Shown here: positions 12,817 through 25,250 of the stretch, piece by piece
How the letters are laid out: the number at the start of each line of letters is the position of its first letter
Position numbering within the stretch: position 1 is the stretch's first letter
Assembly (NCBI GenBank): GCA_002110485.1
Contig: MOWL01000069.1
Location: 186,001 to 250,000, forward strand
Reading direction: 5' to 3'
Source of the DNA: Emergomyces orientalis
Lineage: Eukaryota; Ascomycota; Eurotiomycetes; Onygenales; Ajellomycetaceae
DNA length: 64,000 nt
Made by a program: the position numbers and the translations under genes
Notes under the pieces: model-generated
Seen by the model: only the letters and a program-made list of their open reading frames with translations
What the model was told of the DNA's origin: nothing
Database searches by the model: none

Positions 12817-12855
12817 CGTGACTACCGTAGCCCTAGTATCATCCAACAGCCCCCC
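12817..12855 (-). repeat. Relic of a copia-type LTR end and polypurine tract
   Basis: Read on the minus strand this is ATGGGGGGC followed by TGTTGGATGATACTAGGGCTAC, closely matching the polypurine tract and LTR start at 4611-4642. It is therefore the 3' LTR junction of a related, diverged element on the opposite strand. The adjoining internal part resumes after the nested insertions at 51511. Confidence 0.7.
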
Positions 12856-12870
12856 ATGCTAGGGCATCCC
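12856..12870. repeat. Target duplication, copy 1 of 3
   Basis: ATGCTAGGGCATCCC. The same 15-mer follows the (TAA)n tail of NLR-1a at 18546 and the tail of NLR-1b at 51496, marking the borders of two insertions at the same target. Confidence 0.85.
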
Positions 12871-12881
12871 AACCTCTTGCG

Positions 12882-14453
12882 ATGAGCCATCCCGACAGGT
12901 ATATCGCGATCACGCCGTCCTCTCTTCGCTCGGCGAAGAAGAGGCCTCTTTCTACCTCCGTAGCTTCCACAGGCTCCTCCCAAGAGCCCCCCCCGGCCCC
13001 AACCGTCGCGCCCAGAGACGCGCCTCAGAAAGAACCATCTGCCACCGTACAACAGCAGGATAGGCCTGACACCGCCCCAAGCCTCCCCTCCTGGGAGGGA
13101 CCTACTGCTACCCCGATGGCTAAGAATCCTACAGACCTGACAGCCTACAAGCTAAGCACACTTCTTGGCCATGCAGAAAACGCATCCTCAATCGCGCTTG
13201 TCCAGATCCTTGAATACTGTAATCAGATCTCTGCACTAATTGAACCGACACTTCTTCTTTTTGAGACAGCTCACCCCATACAAGGCTCTGCACTAAGACA
13301 GGCCCTCAGCAACGGTATCGCTAAAGCCATCCAAGGACATACCTACCCTCAAAAAGACCCCTATTCTAAGACATATGCCTCTTCCGCCGCGCCAAAGAGA
13401 CATTCTCTAGAAAAGCTCCCTCAAACGGTTCCCGCAGTTGGACAACCAGACAAGAAACGGGTTCTACAAGCCTCTAGGCCCATTCTTCAAGGATCCGCTG
13501 ACAAACGCGTGATGATCAGACTAGCAGCGAATCACCCAGCCTGAGACTCAGACCCTCAAGCCATACGGGAAAGAGTCCGCGCTCTACTACCAGACCCTAC
13601 CTGGATCACTGATGTCTGGCACTGCCCCTCAGGCATTACCCTGGCCACCTCCTCCCCAGCCAACGCCGCAGCCGTGCTCGAAAGAGCCAGCCAACTCAAG
13701 ACCTTCATAGGAGACTGCCATGTTGAATGACAAGAGTTCTGGGTCACTTTTGTAGTCAGCTCAATCAAAAAGTCTATTCATTGCTTCAATGAAAAGAATG
13801 TCTTCTCAATTTCAGTCACAGACAACATGCTTCTCTCTGAAATACGCGGAGCTGCACACCAGACACCAATCATGCAATGTAACTGGACAAGAAAATCTCT
13901 GGACCCTAATACTGAGAAAGGCTTCGCCTGGGTCAGAGTTCAGGCCTCTGAAGTTCATCTCTTTTCAAACAAACTACGCCTCTTTAGCTGTCCAGTAATG
14001 GTTAATAGAATTAAGAAGTCCCCTAAGATTCCATCCTGCAATAGATGCCATGGCTTCCACATGGAGAGGAACTGCGCACGTCCCTTACACTGTCAGACCT
14101 GCAGCAAACTTGCCCACCTAGGCGAATGCCAATTCTCACTTCAATGCTGCAACTGCTGCGGTCCTCACCCTTCCTCTAATATAGAGTGCTCTGCCAGATC
14201 AAAAGTAGTCTCAGAACAACTAGAATGTATCTCCTGTAGACAACTACACAATATCTGTGAGGCAGGCAAGAATGTCTTCTCTCTATTACACCAACTCCTC
14301 ATGCAAGAGAAGATTCATGAAACTGGCTCTTTCACTCAAAGTCATTTCTCTTCATCAGCCTCAAATACTGTTCTAAGCTCACAAGCTAATCAGACAGACT
14401 CTTCTACTCAAAGAAGTTCAAGCAATATCTTAAGCCAGAGCTTCTATCTATGA
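12882..14453 (+). pseudogene. NLR-1a ORF1 (gag-like, zinc-knuckle protein), two TGA stops
   Basis: RNA-binding ORF1 protein of a non-LTR element, 523 codons plus stop. The start ATG at 12882 lies eleven bases inside the element. The N-terminal third is Ser/Pro/Ala-rich; the C-terminal part has a cluster of knuckle cysteines (CNRCHGFHMERNC, then CQTCSKLAHLGEC and CNCCGPHPSSNIEC) encoded at about 14037-14220. Two in-frame stops (13542-13544 and near 13729) are both TGA where Trp fits the context. No frameshift occurs. The terminal TGA overlaps the ORF2 start as ATGA (14450-14453). Confidence 0.85.
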
Positions 14454-17400
14454 GTATCAGACCATACTGAAACTCTACACTGACCATTTTTCAAGTCAAT
14501 GTAAACAAATAATCAAATGCTCATGATATTGCCCTCTCACTCGCAGATGAGAAAGAGTGTGATATTATAGCAATTCAGAAATCATGAATTGTCAATGATC
14601 TCTCTACTTGTCTCTCAAAAAGTCATTCTTCATATATTCACTTCACCCCTCTCTCCTTGAACTGGCCCAAACGCCCCCGAGTTCTTCTATATATACACTG
14701 TGGCAGAGCCCTAGCACCCGTCCAAACCCTAACAGACATATTCAGAGACCTACTCTGTGTCTCCATTAAAATCTCCAGATATAAAAGAGCCAATATCTAC
14801 AATATCTATAATGCTTCTACCAGCTCTACAGACTCAGGCCAAGGTTTTCAGGACTTCCTTCATCTCTCTACAGATTCCAACCCTGCTATTGCCCCATGGC
14901 TTGTTGTAGGGGACTTCAATATCAGGCACGCAGATTGGGACTCTACAACTGACCACAGGCCACAGAATGAAGAAGATCTACTCAATCTAACTCTCTCACA
15001 AGGTCTACAACTTCTAAACCCAGTGGACAGCCTCACTCACCAGAGAGGAGGAACTCTCAATCTATCCTTCTGCCTAGCTGATGCAACCTGCTGTGTCGCT
15101 TCAGAGCTGCACTTCACCTCAGATCATGAGACTCTACTCACCTCTATAACTAATCTCCAAAACAGACCAACAGCCGACAAGAAACCCAGCCTTGCAACAT
15201 GCAATGTAGAACACTTTCTACAGCTTCTCTCTTCACTTACCTCTCTAACATCTCTGAATGTTGAGAAAGAGACTCTAGACCTTGTTAAGTCTCTTCAACA
15301 GGCACTATTAGGCTCTTGCCCCTTCACACAGGGCGCTCAAGGCCACTGGGCCCCCTGGTGGACAGACACAGTTAGAGCTGCAAGACGCAACTTCCACCAG
15401 GCCCGCAGACTTGGCCTCTGCATTGAAGAACAACAACTCTTCCATAAAGAAATCAGAAAGACCAAGAAAGCCTGGAATTGAAAATGAATTAAAGAAGCAT
15501 TATCTCTTTCAGAGATATATCAGATTGTCAAATGACACAAGTACCAACCTCAAGACCAATCCCCCCCACTAAAACGCACAGATGGGACTCTGGAGCAATC
15601 CCCCACAGGCAAAGCAGCCCTGCTCCGTGATACCCTTCTAGCCAGACAATTGGACGCGGAGGACATCCCCCCTGATACACCAGTTGTCCCAGAACAAGAT
15701 ATTCAATGGGCACCTATCACTAAAAATGAAGCATTTTGCGCTACCTGCCAGACCCCTAGCACCTCTCCAGGCGCTGACGGGGTCCCGGCCAGATTTCTGA
15801 AAACTGCCTGGCCAGCTCTAGGAGAGCGCATCACACAACTCTTCCAAAACTGTATCAACAAAGGAATACACCCGCAAGCCTTTAAAAAGGCAGAGATAGT
15901 TATTATATCAAAAGCAGGAAAGTGGAATTGTACTCTCTCAAAATTCTATCACTCAATTGCACTCCTCTCTTGTCTTGGAAAAGAACTTGAGTGCCTTCTT
16001 GCCAGACGACTCTCATACCTCGCTATACGCTACCAGATTCTAGGAAAAGATCAATGTAGTGCAGTACAGCGTCGCTCAGCAACAGATCTTACCACAGCGC
16101 TGGCCTGTGATGTACAAGAACTCTGGAATCAGAAAAAACTTGCTGGAATCATAACACTAGATGTCAAAGGCGCCTTCGACGGGGTTCTGCGAAACCGTCT
16201 AGTAACCCGACTTAGAGGGCAGGGCTGGCCCACCTGCATCATCAATTGGGTCAAATCCTTTCTTCTCCAAAGAACCGCTAGAATTTGACTAGACAACATT
16301 CAGTCAGACATCTTTTCTATTCTCTGTGGACTCTCACAGGGCTCTTCAGTCTCTTCTATTCTCTTTTTACTCTATCTTGAGCCTCTCCTCCGGCTCTCCA
16401 AGGGCCGCTTTGGATACGCCGATGACATAGCAATTCTAAAAAGCGGAAGAGATCTGGAAGCAGTAGAAGATAAACTTCAAAATGCTCTAAGAAGCACACT
16501 GAACTGGAGTAATGATAATGATATTCACTTTGACTTGGATAAAACAGAACTACAATATCTACATAGAAAAAGGATCTATACTGAATCTTCACTGCAAGTA
16601 GAAGATCGCACTATTACTCCAAATGACACTACCAGGTGGCTTGGGATATTCTTTGACAGAAAACTACAATTTAGAGAACACATTCACCGGGCCTGCATTA
16701 AAGCCAGAATAATCACTCAACATGTTAAATCTCTTAATGAAGTCTTCTTTGGAACCTCAACTCTTCTACTTAGACAGGCAGTTCAAGGCTGCGTCTTCAG
16801 CTCTCTATTTTATGGAACAGAAACATGGCTCTCTGAACACACATTCAAAGAGTCAGTCAACAAGATACAGACTGTCTTTAATCTAGCTGCAAGGGCGGTT
16901 CTTTCAGTCTACAAAACAACCCCGATCCCAGTCCTCCTTCGGGAATCCGGCTGGGGCCCTGCTTCAGCATGGCTTGAACAAATACATAACAGGCTCACAG
17001 TTAGAGTAGCTGCTGCGGACCCATTGCACTCTCTCTGCAGAAGGTGGTCCACCTCTCATTTTAAATGGATCCAGAGAAACATCAAGATATCAACATGCTC
17101 TACAATAATCTTCTCACTGCTCTGGGAGCTTCTCTCAGAGGAAGACCGAACACATAGAGCTCAGGAAATTGGTGCAGTCAGATGAGAGAAAGGTCCCTCT
17201 TTCTTCAAGAACTGACTAAACAAGAATGTCTTCCCACTGGACATGGTAGTCTACTCAGACGGGTCAAAGAACCCCACTGGACAGGCCAGTGGAGGCTACT
17301 GTCTATACCACAGGCAGACCTCTCTCTCTACATTTGGTAAACTTCCACTAGGCTCCACCGCGGAAGTATACGATGCAGAGGTTCTAGCTGCAGTGGCTGG

Positions 17401-18100
17401 TTTCCAAGCTGCAATACAACACCCTTTTGCCACTTTTGCCAGAAATATTATCATAGCTCTTGACAACAAAGAGGCGGCTCTCAGATTGCACTCTCTTCTT
17501 CCTACAGATACATCGGCTGCCGCATTTAAGGAATTCCAGGACCTCCGGGACTCCTGGACGAGTTCCGCCTCTAACACAAGTAGGCCCCGTCAGATTATCA
17601 TCAGATGGTGCCCCGGCCATGCGGATATTGAAGGCAATGAAACAGCAGATAGATTAACAAAACAGGCTACACTCATGGACTACACACCCCAAGAAATGAC
17701 TATTGCCCGGGCAAAGCTAGCCACGCGAGAGCTCTTTCAAACTGCTGTTGAGAAGTACTGGTTCTCTCTCCCAAAAAACCCATACCTCGGGCCTAAACCA
17801 CTCATAGATATATGTCCCCCGCCAGAGCTCTCCCTCCCCCGCCAGCATCTCGGCTCCCTACTCGCGGTGAGAACAGGCCACGGAGACTTCACCACCTATC
17901 ATGAAAGATGGAACCATCAAGACACCCTTCTTACATGTGCCTGTGAATGCAAGAAAACACCAGAACACTTCTTCTTCTGCTGAAAAGGAAGAAGACTCAG
18001 CCAGTTTAACACATCATCTTCATCACTCTGCACAAGCTCAAAAGAGACACTTAACTGGATACTTAGCACTAAGGCGGGAGCAAAATTCTTTGCTAGCTGA
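14450..18100 (+). pseudogene. NLR-1a ORF2: endonuclease, reverse transcriptase, RNase H
   Basis: Pol-like protein of a Tad-type element, one continuous frame. In order: AP endonuclease (GDFNIRHADWD near 14910; SDHETLL near 15120), reverse transcriptase (SPGADGVPARFLK near 15765; LDVKGAFDGV near 16160; the A-D-D core in FGYADDIAIL near 16410), RNase H (YSDGSKNPTG near 17250; DAEVLAA; WCPGHADIEGNETADRL near 17606) and a C-terminal C-x-C...H-x4-C segment near 17940. By eye I count eight in-frame TGA (for example after 14464, and at 16286, 17182 and 17981) and one TAA, with no frameshift. The catalytic residues remain. The stops destroy full-length translation under the standard code, which the host genes clearly use. 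Confidence 0.87.
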
Positions 18101-18370
18101 TGCTCAAAAACTTTCTTCTTCATCAAAATTCAACACTGATTCTAAACTGATAGTCACTCTCTCTATCTCTTCTCTATGTCATCTCTCTTCACTCACTTTT
18201 CTTCTTTCTGCTTCTACACTTGCTATATCTCTTTCTCTATTACTTCTCTTCACACCCAGGCGACTACACTCGCTCAGGCCTTAACAACTCTGCTTTGAGG
18301 TCCCTTCAACCTCATATGTACTGATGCTCCACCCCAGCTGCACCCCAATCAGAACCTCCAGGAAGGAGGA

Positions 18371-18530
18371 TAATGTGTAATATACAATACAGTAGGGCTT
18401 CGGCCAACTAGAACCCGTCAGGCAGTAGACTAGCTACTGCGCTGGCGCGCCTGATACCCCTAGGGAGGTTCTGTGGCCGAGGCGGTCTGCTTAGTCAGCC
18501 GCTTACGTGTCTCCAGGCGTTAAATAGTTA
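18371..18530 (+). other. NLR-1a structured 3' UTR block
   Basis: GC-rich segment before the (TAA)n tail. Visible foldings: GGC-TTCG-GCC (a C(UUCG)G tetraloop hairpin), a perfect 7-bp stem GCAGTAG/CTACTGC with loop ACTAG, flanking TCAG/CTGA, and GCGG/CCGC further on. It is almost identical to 51318-51475, although the coding parts of the two copies have diverged strongly. A role in template recognition by the reverse transcriptase is inference. Confidence 0.65.
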
Positions 18531-18545
18531 ATAATAATAATAATA

Positions 18546-18560
18546 ATGCTAGGGCATCCC
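18546..18560. repeat. Target duplication, copy 2 of 3
   Basis: The same ATGCTAGGGCATCCC as at 12856, lying exactly between the tail of NLR-1a and the start of NLR-1b. Confidence 0.85.
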
Positions 18561-21316
18561 ATACCTCTTGCGATGAGCCATTCCAACAGGTATATCGCGA
18601 TCACGCCGTCCTCTCTTCGCTCGGTGAAGAAGAGGCCTCTTTCTACCTCCGTAGCTTCCACAGGCTCCTCCCAAGAGCTCCCCCCGGCCCCAACCGACGC
18701 GCCCAGAGACGCGCCCCAGAAAGAACCATCTGCCACCGTACAACAGCAGGATAGGCCTGACACCGCCCCAAGCCTCCCCTCCTGGGAGGGGCCTACTGCT
18801 ACTGCTACCCTGATAGCTAAGAATCCTACAGATCTGACAGTCTACAAGCTAAGCATGCTTCTTGATCATGCAGAAAATGCATTCTCAATCACACTTGCTC
18901 AGATTCTTGAATACTGTAATCAAATCTCTGCACTAATTGAACTGACACTTCTTCTTTTTGAGACAGCTCATTTCATACAAGGCTCTGCACTAAGACAGGC
19001 CCTCGGCAATGGTATTGCTAAAGCTATTCAAGGACATACCTACTCTCAAAAAGACTCTTATTCTAAGACATATGCCTCTTCTGCTGTGTCAAAGAGACAA
19101 TCTCTAGAAAAGCTCTCTTAAACTGTTCCTGCAGTTGGACAATCAGACAAGAAACAGGTCATATGAGCCTCTAGGCCCATTCTTCAAGAATCCACTGACA
19201 AACATGTGATGATCAGACTAGCAGTAAATCACTCAGCTTGAGACTCAGACTCTCAAGTCATACAGAAAAGAGTCCATGCTCTACTACCAGACTCTATCTG
19301 AATCACTGATGTCTGACACTGCTTCTCAGGCATAACTCTAGCCACCTCCTCTCCAGCCAACACCGTGACCGTGCTTAAAAGAGCCAGTCAACTCAAGATT
19401 TTCATAGAAGACTGTCATGTTGAATGATAAGAGTTCTGAGTCACTTTTATAGTCAGTTTAATCAAAAAGTCTACTCATTACTTTAATGAAGAGAATGTCT
19501 TTTCAATTTCAGTCACAGACAATATGCTTCTCTCTGAAATACATGGAGCTGCACACCAGGCATCAATCATGCAATGTAACTGGACAAGAAAATCTCTGAA
19601 CTCTAATATCAAGAAAGACTATGTCTGAATTGAAGTTCAGATCTTCAGAGTTCATCTCTTTTTAAATAAACTATACCTCTTTAGCTGTTCAGTAATGATT
19701 AATAGAATTAAGAAGTTCTCTAAGATTTCATTCTGCAATAGATGCCATGGCTTTCACATGGAGAGAAACTGTGCGCGCCTCTTACACTGTCAGATCTGCA
19801 GCAAACTTGCTTATCTAGATGAATGCTAATTCTCATCTCAATACTGCAACTGCTGCGGTTCTCACTCTTTCTCTAATATAGAGTGCTCTGCTAGACTAAA
19901 AATAGTCTCAGGTCAACTAGAATGTATTCTCTGTAGACAACTACACAATATTTATGAGATAGACAAGAATATTTTCTCTCTATTATATCAACTTCTCATG
20001 CAAGAGAAGACTCATGAAACTGACTTTTTCACTCAAAGCTGTTTCTCTTTGTCAGTCTTAAATACTGTTCTAAGCTCACAAGCTAATCAGACAGACTCTT
20101 CTACTCAAAGAAGTTCAAGCAATATCTTAAGTCAGAGCTTCTATCTATGAGTATCAGATTATATCAAAACTCTACACTGATCATTTTTCAAGTCAATGTA
20201 AATAAATAATTAAATGCTCATGATATTACTCTCTCACTCACAGATGAGAAAGAGTGCAATATTATAATAATTCAGAAATCATGAATTATCAATAATCTCT
20301 CTACTTGTCTTTTAAAAAGTTATTCTTTATATATTCACTTCACCTCTCTCTTCTCAAACTGGCTCAAACGCCCCCGAGTTCTTCTATATATACACTGTGA
20401 CAGAGCCCTAGCACCTGTCCAAACTCTAACAGACATATTCAGAGACCTACTCTGTGTCTCTATTAAAATCTCCAGATATAAAAGAGTCAATATCTACAAT
20501 ATTTATAACACTTCTACTAGCTCTACAGACTCAGATCAAGGTCTTCAGAACTTTCTTTATCTCTCTACAGATTTCAACTCTGCTATCACCTCATGGCTTG
20601 TTGTAGAGGACTTCAATATCAGACATGCAGATTGAGACTCTATGACAGATCACAGATCACAGAATGAAGAAAATCTACTCAATCTAACTCTCTCACAAGA
20701 TCTACAACTTCTAAACTCAGTGAAGAGCTTCACTCATCAGAAAGAAGAAACTCTCAATCTATTCTTCTATCTAGCTAATGCAATCTGCTGAATCACTTCA
20801 GAGCTGCACTTCATCTCAGATCATGAGACTCTACTCATCTCTATAACTAATCTTCAAAACAGATCAATAGTCAACAAGAAACTCAGTCTTGTAACATACA
20901 ATATAGAACACTTTCTACAGCTTCTCTCTTTGCTTATCTCTCTAATATCTCTGAATATTGAGAAAGAGACTCTAGACCTTGTTAAGTCTCTTCAACAGGC
21001 ACTATTAGGCTCTTGCCCCTTCACACAGGGCGCTCAAGGCCACCGGGCCCCCTGGTGGACAGACACAGTTAGAGCTGCAAGACACAACTTTTATCAGGCC
21101 TGCAGACTTGATCTCTGCATTGAAGAACAACAACTCTTTCATAAAGAAATCAGAAAAATCAAGAAAGTCTGAAATTGAAAATAAATTAAAGAAGCATCAT
21201 CTCTTCCAGAGATATATTAAATTGTCAAATGACACAAGTATCAATCTCAAGACCAATCCCCCCCACTAAAACACACAGATGGGACTCTGGAGCAATCCTC
21301 CACAGGCAAAGCAGCC
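18561..21316 (+). mobile_element. NLR-1b, 5' part (continues at 49337)
   Basis: Starts with the same 5' sequence as NLR-1a (CTCTTGCGATGAGCC) and aligns to it up to the equivalent of about 15620. It is then interrupted by NLR-2 sequences. The remaining 3' part, from the equivalent of about 16390, lies at 49337-51495; about 0.77 kb is missing at the split. The shared target duplication after its tail (51496) supports treating both parts as one insertion. It is more heavily mutated than NLR-1a. Confidence 0.8.
18576..21175 (+). pseudogene. NLR-1b ORF1 and N-terminal ORF2 remnants
   Basis: Collinear with NLR-1a ORF1 (from 18576) and the endonuclease part of ORF2. The longest clear remains are 18576-19121 (ORF1 N-terminus) and 20930-21172. 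Stops are frequent and include TAA as well as TGA. Differences from NLR-1a are almost all C to T or G to A, mostly in CC/GG and CG contexts. The ATGA junction between ORF1 and ORF2 is still recognisable near 20147. Confidence 0.8.
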
Positions 21317-21331
21317 ATATAGAAGAGCAAC

Positions 21332-22326
21332 AACGCTTTCCCCCGAACCAGCCCAATTCTTCGAATTAGAAGACGAAAAGACATCCATTTGAAAGCTCTT
21401 GTTTGAGAAAGCAATTTTTTCACTTTTTATTAAAATTGAGCGCGAGTTGATGAAGTTATTGAGAAAAACATGTTTGCAATCTCTAAGAGAAAAGAAAATC
21501 ACACTTCATCACATAACTTCATCAGTTTCGGCCCAATTTACATAGAATTTTGATAGAAGCTAGAACAAACCAGATAGTACAACTGTCTCAATTTTGAATT
21601 CATTCTGACTATCTTTTTCTGAACAATTCATTGTTAAAATCTGTGCAAAAACTCTGATTGATTTTCATGTTCCTTTGCACCAGTGCCAAGTCTTTTCCCC
21701 GTACCGCCCTACCTCGTCCGGCAGAAAAGTGACAAAAAAATACCTCAGCACAGATCACACGTGACCTACTCTTCAATCAGAAATTCCCCGAAACCTACCC
21801 TCTCTACAAAACTGAACGAGAAAAAGTGGAAATATCAGTGTTTAAAAAATAGCTTGATCCCTGCAAGTAATATATATATATATTTGTATATATACATATT
21901 ATTATATAAGAAAATAGTACAGATTTAGTCTGTTGATTCTTCATTTGCATACTCATCTGTGTGACTTAATAAATTACATTTATTAAGAGCTATCTAGTAA
22001 AATATATGAGATTAATTTGAATAGAAAAGGAAATCTATTTAGTATTAATTTATATTGATATTTCAGGAATACAATCTTGATTTTGAGGTGAGGCCTATTT
22101 CAAGCAGAAATTTTGAGAAATGAAAGTATTTGATGCAGAAGTATATGCAATAATGCAAGCATTTAAAATGACAATGAGTCAATTGACAAGAAATTCAGAT
22201 ATCAATGAGATATGAATTTATTCAGACAGTCAAGCAGCTTTGAAAAGATTTCAAAAAAACAAGATTCAAGAAAATCAAATACATATTGAAACTGTATATC
22301 AATTGATTAAAAGAATAAGAAAATTA
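21332..22326 (+). mobile_element. NLR-2x, left part: 5' UTR fused to an RNase H fragment
   Basis: Bases 21332-22115 match the 5' UTR of the intact element (from AACGCTTTCCCCC). They then jump directly to a diverged RNase H segment (about 22121-22320: GTATTTGATGCAGAAG, then a D-SQAA motif). Most of the element is thus deleted. The fragment ends at ATAAGAAAATTA (22315-22326), which recurs at 29606 on the other side of NLR-2a. Confidence 0.7.
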
Positions 22327-23660
22327 CACTGAAAATGAGACAAAAACCTATGCTCAAGCTCTCAATAGCCATTCAAAAAACGCTTTCCCCCGAACCAGCC
22401 CAATTCTTCGAATTAGAAGACGAAAAGACATCCATTTGAAAGCTCTTGTTTAAGAAAGCAATTTATTCACTTTTTATTAAAATTGAGCGCGAGTTGGTGA
22501 AGCTATTGAGGAAAACGTGTTTGCAACCCCTAAGGGGAAAGAAAATCACACTTCATCACATAACATCATCAGTTTCGGCCCAATTTACATAGAATTTTGA
22601 TAGAAGCTAGAACAAACCAGATATTACAACTGTCTCAATTTTGAATTCATTCCGACCATCTCTTTCTGAACAATTCATTGTCAAAACCTGCGTGAAAACT
22701 CTGATTGATTTTCATGTTCCTTTGCACCAGTGCCAAGTCTTTTCCCTGTACCGCCCTACCTCGCCCGGCAGAAAAGTGACAAAAAAATACCTCAGCACAG
22801 ATCACACGTGACCTACCCTTCAATCAGAAATTCCCCGGAACCTACCCTCTCTACAAAACGGAACGAGAAAAAGTGGAAATATCAGTGTTTAAAAAAATAG
22901 CTTGGTCCCTGCAAGTAATATATATACATACTTGTATATATATATATTATTATATAAGAAAATAGTACAGATTTAGTCTGTTGATTCTTCATTTGCATAC
23001 TCATCTGTGTGACTTAATAAATTACATTTATTAAGAGCTATCTAGTAAAATATATGAGATTAATTTGAATAGAAAAGGAAATCTATTCAGTATTAATTCA
23101 TATTGATATTTCAGGAATACAATCTTGATTTGAGGTGGGGCCTATTTCAAGCAGAAATTTTGAGAAGCTTTTTAAATTGAAAAAGACAAAATTTGCAAGA
23201 GTTAGAGTGTTTTTCTTGATTTAGCTCTGAGTAAATAAATCAAGAAAATTCTACACAAATTCATATTTCTTTACTTCAGTGACTGATTCAGTTTTTGAAA
23301 ATAATCTCAATTTTGAGCTGCATACTTGATATGTGGGGAGAAGTTTAGAATATTGAATATTTCTGAATAGTTTTTATCAATTTCTCCGCAAAAAATTGAT
23401 TTATTTTGTCAGTTTTTCTTTCAAAAACTGTCATTTCAATTGAATAATTTATTATTCATTGAAATCAATTCTTTTCTCTTCATTTTGTAGCACAAGAAAG
23501 AAGTCTGTGAAGATTTAATTGATTTATCTTTAAAAATCAATATTAGTTTATTAGATTCTCTTGAAAAATCTAATCTAGATACTATTTCTAGTAGAAAAAA
23601 TAGCAAAAATCTGAGAATACTATTTAATTTGACTAATTATCTAATATACTCAAAGAAATC

Positions 23661-25223
23661 ATGAATAACTCACCTCAATCTGTGAACATGATGACTCCAT
23701 GCAAAAATAGAAATAATTTCATAGAAACTGTTTCTGAAATTGAGATTTTGAAGAAAAGAAAAAAAGAAGAAATAGACAGACACAAAGTAGATGAAGTGAA
23801 AAATCTACAAAAAATAGCTGATGAGCTATATAAACAGTGCATGTATGAAGAAAATGAAGAAATTCTTCTTATTCTGCATTCACAAGCAAGACAACTGAAT
23901 GAAATTATTAAGTTTAAACTTAATATTTCTTCAAATCTGAAGATAGTTTTGAAAAAAACTGAAAAATCTGTATCTCAAAAAATCTCTTCTGAATCTCTTT
24001 CAAAAGAAAACACTGAAAATGAGACAAAAACCTACGCTCAAGCTCTCAATAGCTCACAAAATATTGAAAAAGAAAAACAGCTGAAAAAAGCAGAAAAAAT
24101 TTTCTCATTAGTTGAGAAAAAAGAACAAAGAAAAGCTCAAAAAGAGATTAAATTTCTTGAATCAAAAAAACAGAGACTGATTTTAAAAGTTAGTGATAGA
24201 GCTATCTTTGAAAAATCTATTCTAAATGATTCTAAGTTCATTTTTGAACTTAGAAACAAAATCAATCAAAACTTTCATTTTGAAACTCAAAATGAAGAAT
24301 TCAAGCCAGTTATCTCATCAATTGAAACCTCTTTTCTGGGAAATTCAATTGTAATTACTGCTATGCCAGATTTCAGCTCTGAATATCTAATTCAAAATGA
24401 AAACTGCTGGAAAGAGATAGTTCAAAAAGCTCTCTCTATTGAAGTTTCATGTGAAAAAGATGAGAAATGGGGAAAATTTGTATTACATGATATTCCAGTT
24501 GAAATCTTTGATCATGAAGAAGGCATGATAAATTTGAAAGAAGAAATTGAAATATATAATTCAATTTCTTTGAAAAAAACCCCAATTTGGCTCAATTCTT
24601 ATGAGCAAAGACAAAGAAATCAAAATGCTTCAGTTTTAATTACTACAAATACAATAGAACAGTCAAAACGACAGTATATTGTAATTGCAGGATTGAAAAT
24701 GAAAGTATTTGAATTCAAAGATTCAAGAGAGAATATTAAATCTCAAATTCAATGCTCAAACTGTCAGAAACATGGACACTTTGCAAATACTTGTAAAAGA
24801 AATTCTAAATGTCAGTTTTGTGCTTTAGATCACAAAACAAATGAACATTCTTGCAACACATGTAGAAAAATAGGTGAAATCTGCAATCACACTGAAATCA
24901 AATGCAGTAATTGCTATGAAAAGCACACATCTATTTCAAAAGATTGTATTTTCATTTTAAAGAAAAAGTCTTTCAATAAAGATGTGAAATGGAGAAAAGA
25001 AACTCAAAATACAGAGAAAATAGATAAAACTACAAAAAGAAGAAATTCTCAAATGTCTATTTCTTCTGAGTCAAATTCTTTTTCAAAAAATAGACAGATC
25101 TTAAACCCTGTTACACCTATAAAAATGAGAAAAGATAAAGAAAATCTCATTTCTATGAAAGCAGTAGAAGTTCCAGCTCTGAATACAGATAATAGATATA
25201 ATCTATTACCTGATTCAGAATAA
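23661..25223 (+). CDS. NLR-2a ORF1, gag-like nucleic-acid-binding protein
   Basis: 520 residues, complete. The N-terminal region is Lys/Glu-rich and probably helical or coiled coil (about 20-70 and 125-175). The middle part resembles the RNA-binding region of non-LTR ORF1 proteins. From residue 365 there are Cys/His knuckles: CSNCQKHGHFANTC (C-x2-C-x4-H-x4-C), CQFCALDHKTNEHSC and further C-x2-C pairs to about 430. It would coat element RNA in a ribonucleoprotein particle. It is separated from ORF2 by 27 nt. A second nearly identical intact copy is on the minus strand at 34872-36434. Confidence 0.9.
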   Translation: MNNSPQSVNMMTPCKNRNNFIETVSEIEILKKRKKEEIDRHKVDEVKNLQKIADELYKQCMYEENEEILLILHSQARQLNEIIKFKLNISSNLKIVLKKTEKSVSQKISSESLSKENTENETKTYAQALNSSQNIEKEKQLKKAEKIFSLVEKKEQRKAQKEIKFLESKKQRLILKVSDRAIFEKSILNDSKFIFELRNKINQNFHFETQNEEFKPVISSIETSFLGNSIVITAMPDFSSEYLIQNENCWKEIVQKALSIEVSCEKDEKWGKFVLHDIPVEIFDHEEGMINLKEEIEIYNSISLKKTPIWLNSYEQRQRNQNASVLITTNTIEQSKRQYIVIAGLKMKVFEFKDSRENIKSQIQCSNCQKHGHFANTCKRNSKCQFCALDHKTNEHSCNTCRKIGEICNHTEIKCSNCYEKHTSISKDCIFILKKKSFNKDVKWRKETQNTEKIDKTTKRRNSQMSISSESNSFSKNRQILNPVTPIKMRKDKENLISMKAVEVPALNTDNRYNLLPDSE

Positions 25224-25250
25224 AAGAAACACAGCTTCAATTTATTCCTT

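Larger units (their letters stand above)
12871..18545 (+). mobile_element. NLR-1a: full-length Tad-like non-LTR retrotransposon, mutated
   Basis: About 5.7 kb with two frames, a 3' UTR and a (TAA)n tail, bounded by copies of ATGCTAGGGCATCCC. ORF1 carries cysteine-rich knuckles; ORF2 has AP endonuclease, reverse transcriptase and RNase H, the architecture of the fungal Tad1 clade. Both frames keep their phase along their whole length but are interrupted by premature stops, nearly all TGA. A second copy (NLR-1b) follows directly. Confidence 0.9.
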
